Assembly (NCBI RefSeq): GCF_001632365.1 | Contig: NW_024468511.1 | Location: 305,947-369,946 of the forward strand | DNA from: Laetiporus sulphureus 93-53 | Taxonomy: Eukaryota; Basidiomycota; Agaricomycetes; Polyporales; Laetiporaceae | DNA: 64,000 nucleotides | Reading direction: 5' to 3' | Shown: in pieces, positions 61,661 through 64,000 of the stretch | Position numbering within the stretch: position 1 is the stretch's first letter | Layout: each line of letters opens with the position of its first letter | The notes under the pieces: generated by a model | Seen by the model: only the letters and a program-made list of their open reading frames with translations | Database searches by the model: none | Told to the model about the DNA's origin: nothing | Translations under genes and position numbers: made by a program

Positions 61661-62489
61661 ACGAGTCTGGTGTCACACTTCAGGACAATTGTATTAGTAC
61701 CGTGAGAACGAATGTACCTAGCGACCATATATATATTGCATCCGCAGGTTTTTCTAAACATTCGATCGAATTGCCGATAAGATTCGTATCACGGGAAATC
61801 CAGACAACGGCATTACTGGATTCAGGAGCATTCTCTTGCTATATCGACCAAAGATTCGCAGAGAAGCACGGGTTTAAGATGATACCACTAAACCATGAAA
61901 TCCGAATCCTTAACGCAGACGCCAGTTCCAACAAGGGTGGTGCGATTACTCATCGTGTAGTCACAAGCATCTTAATCGGGGAGCACCGATCAACCGAGAG
62001 TTTGCTCGTCACAAACCTTGGACGCATGTCAATGATCCTTGGCATGAAATTTCTACAAGAACACAACCCCCGAGTTGACTGGGAACATAGAGAGGTCACG
62101 TTCTCAAGATGCAGACACACGAGAAGACAACGAGTCAAAGTATGCGAGGAAGAAGTCAACCTTCTATCGCAACCTCGGCTCGAAGATGAGGCAATTCTCC
62201 CTGACGTACACATGGATGATGGGTGGGATCAGGAAGATAGCTTCATCAACTGGATAGACTTGCAAGACCAGGATCTTCGTAATATGGTGCACGACATCCT
62301 AGGCATAAGCAAGAAGGTAAAGGAGTACTTGGTAGAACAGCCGGCAGAAGAGACACAGGACAAAGAATATTGGTCCAAATTCGTCCCTTCAGAATTTCAT
62401 CAATTCGGAGATGTGTTCTCGAAGAAGAGCTCGGAAAGGATGCCGACGCGTAAGCCCTACGATCACGCAATTGATCTTGTCCCAGACGC
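61627..62489 (+). CDS. retrotransposon aspartic protease and pol N-terminal linker
   Basis: This frame is one base back (-1) relative to gag and is open from 61627, overlapping the last 34 nt of gag. The protease active site is TTALLDSGAFSCYIDQRF, with a following flap-like NADASSNKGGAI and the second conserved segment LGRMSMILGMKFLQEHNPRV. A linker of about 200 residues leads to the entry of reverse transcriptase (KPYDHAIDLVPDA), where the frame is lost at about 62490. Expression as a gag-pol fusion would need a -1 shift in the overlap; no classical slippery heptamer was obvious there. No ATG is seen at a sensible start, which favours a fusion. Confidence 0.85.
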
Positions 62490-64000
62490 GGCAACCCGAG
62501 ACCGGCAAAAGTATACCCAATGTCCTTATGAGAGAAGAACTCGCTCGACGAATGGATTGATGGCGAACAAGCCAAAGGCTACATTCGACCATCTAAATCC
62601 CCCTACGCCGCTCCGGTATTTTTCGTCAAAAAGAAGGATGGCTCTCTTAGACTAGTCCAAGACTACAGGGCATTAAACAGTATCACCAAGAAGAACAAAT
62701 TCCCACTCCCCCGAATCAACGATCTAATTGACGGACTCTCAAGGGCTAGTATATTTACTACACTAGACCTGAGATGGGGGTACAATAATGTACGCCTTTG
62801 CAAGGGAGATGAGGAAAAGGCAGCGTTCATTACCCATAGAGGGTTATTTGAACCCACTGTCATGTACTTCGGATTCTGTAATGCTCCTAGTACTTTCCAG
62901 GCCATGATGAACGACGTTTTAGGCGATCTCATTCGCACTGGAAAGGTGGCAGTTTACATAGATGACATCATCATCTTCACGGATAACCAGGAGGAACACG
63001 ACCATCTGACCAAAGAAGTCTTACAACGACTCCGAGACAATGACCTGTTCGTGAAACCAGAAAAGTGTCACTTTGCGACCACTTTCGTCAAGTTTCTCGG
63101 ACTTATAATCTCAAAAGGGTCAATACAGATGGACTCAGAGAAGGTCGATGGCGTGCTCAAATGGCCGGTGCCCACCAAGGTAAAGCAAGTACAAGCATTC
63201 CTTGGTCTGGCAAATTTCTATCGACGATTCATCAAGGATTTCGGATCGATGACCCGACCCTTGACTCTATTAACACGTAAGGACGCGCTATGGAAATGGG
63301 AAGAACCTCAACAAAAGGCATTTGAGGCCCTCAAGACTGCATTCACCTCCGCCCCGATTTTAGCGCTCCCCAACGCAATCCGCCCCTTTAGATTAGAAAC
63401 GGATGCCTCGGACTTTGCCACAGGTGCAGTCCTTGAACAGTTGGGAGAAGATGAGCTCTGGCATCCAGTCGCATATTACTCTAAATCGCTCAATGAACAC
63501 GAACGAAACTATGAGATTTACGACAAAGAGATGCTCGCTATCATAAGGGCCTTGGAAGAATATCGGCAGTACTTCGAAGGACACCCTCATCCCGTTGAGA
63601 TATGGTCGGATCACCTGAATCTTACCTATTTCCGACAAGCTCAGACATTGACCAGACGACAAGCTCGTTGGTCACTTTACCTTACACGATTTAACTTCAT
63701 TCTCCATCACCGCCCCGGAAAGACGATGATGCGTACCGATCCTCTGTCCAGGAGGCCCGATCATGAGAAGGGGGTGAGCAATGACAATTCCGGGCAAACT
63801 TTGCTTCGACCCGGATATTTTGCCATCCACGCGATCTCAGCCACTCATTCCTCCGAAGTTGATGATGCAAAACTTCTAGAAAGAGTGAAATCGGCACTAA
63901 AAGACGACGAAATGACCAAAGGTTACCAGCACCTATTAAAAACTGGCAAGCGAGAGTTCGGGAAAGATCTCCAAGAGTGGAACTTCGAGCATGGGTTACT
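62490..64000 (+). pseudogene. retrotransposon reverse transcriptase and RNase H, broken at 5' side, open at window end
   Basis: After about 62490 the reverse transcriptase homology continues one base back from the protease frame, so a base is missing or two are extra near 62475-62500. A TGA at 62529-62531 interrupts the same segment. From there the frame is open to the window end: GYIRPSKSPYAAPVFFVKKK, LDLRWGYNNVRL, FGFCNAPSTFQAMMND, the catalytic VYIDDIIIF, FLGLANFYRRFIKDF, then RNase H with ETDASDFATGAVLEQ, YSKSLNEHERNYEIYDKE, and HRPGKTMMRTDPLSRRPD. Integrase is not reached. Both lesions fall within about 45 nt. The rest is well preserved, so the inactivation looks recent. Confidence 0.85.

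Larger units (their letters stand above)
57954..64000 (+). mobile_element. Ty3/gypsy-class LTR retrotransposon, self-primed type, 3' part outside window
   Basis: The order is 5' LTR (57954-58611), primer-binding site, ORF1, ORF2, gag, protease, reverse transcriptase and RNase H; integrase and 3' LTR would lie beyond the window. Protease-RT-RNase H order and sequence style (YIDDIIIF in RT, FLGLANFYRRFIKDF, TDASD in RNase H) place it in Ty3/gypsy. The primer site matches the element's own transcript start, as in the Tf1/sushi lineage. This copy has a frameshift and a nonsense codon in pol, so it is probably non-autonomous now. Two extra ORFs before gag are unusual. Confidence 0.92.

Overview
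The window is nuclear DNA of a filamentous basidiomycete, most likely an Agaricomycete; a polypore is a guess from the family mix. Genes are cut by many short introns (about 50-60 nt, GT..AG). The protein families are typical of the group: F-box/LRR genes in clusters, basidiomycete seven-transmembrane families, a two-part PAS protein and a Ser/Ala-stalk membrane protein. No tRNA, rRNA or CRISPR array was found. Most gene models were assembled by following conserved protein frames across splice sites; introns are inferred from sequence, not from transcripts.

Layout. 1-4.7 kb: 3' end of AMP deaminase (+) facing pyruvate decarboxylase (-). 6.6-15.4 kb: two intact F-box-like genes (+) with a 161-bp CACTA-type MITE between them, a PPPDE-thioredoxin-PUL fusion protein (-), and an F-box/LRR-like gene interrupted by two in-frame TAA codons (-). 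16-18.4 kb: a linker-histone-fold (H15-like), Pro/Tyr-rich protein (-). 18.4-23.6 kb: a gene-poor stretch holding only decayed fragments. 23.6-33.4 kb: a compact housekeeping block with a HAD sugar-phosphate phosphatase (+), RAD4/XPC (+), TRM61 (-, convergent with RAD4) and a PAS-domain protein (+). 33.4-35.7 kb shows no supported gene. 35.7-49.2 kb: a 7TM protein (-), a RecQ helicase (+), protein N-terminal amidase NTA1 (-) divergent from ERG26 (+), a DUF6534-like 7TM protein (-) and a mitochondrial NAD/pyrimidine-nucleotide-type carrier (+). 50.4-56.5 kb: a single-pass membrane protein (-) and a conserved fungal protein of unknown function (+).

58-64 kb: the 5' two thirds of a Ty3/gypsy-class LTR retrotransposon that runs off the window end. 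This is the most unusual object. Its LTR is clean (TG..CA, 8-bp terminal inverted repeats). The 13 nt expected at the very 5' end of its transcript are the exact reverse complement of a 13-nt block 2 nt inside the LTR, the signature of Tf1/sushi-type self-primed reverse transcription. Between the TATA box and base 59471 there is not one ATG in 1,154 nt, yet this stretch holds a 264-codon open frame (ORF1). The first ATG opens a second small ORF (ORF2, 100 aa), and only then comes gag. Pol in this copy is broken by a frameshift and a TGA.

Other points worth a look: an 8-nt microexon in the pyruvate decarboxylase gene, a 13-nt microexon at the catalytic cysteine of the PPPDE protein, a 390-nt intron splitting the SAM-binding motif of TRM61, a low-complexity insert in the HAD phosphatase, and a 27-bp near-perfect palindrome.
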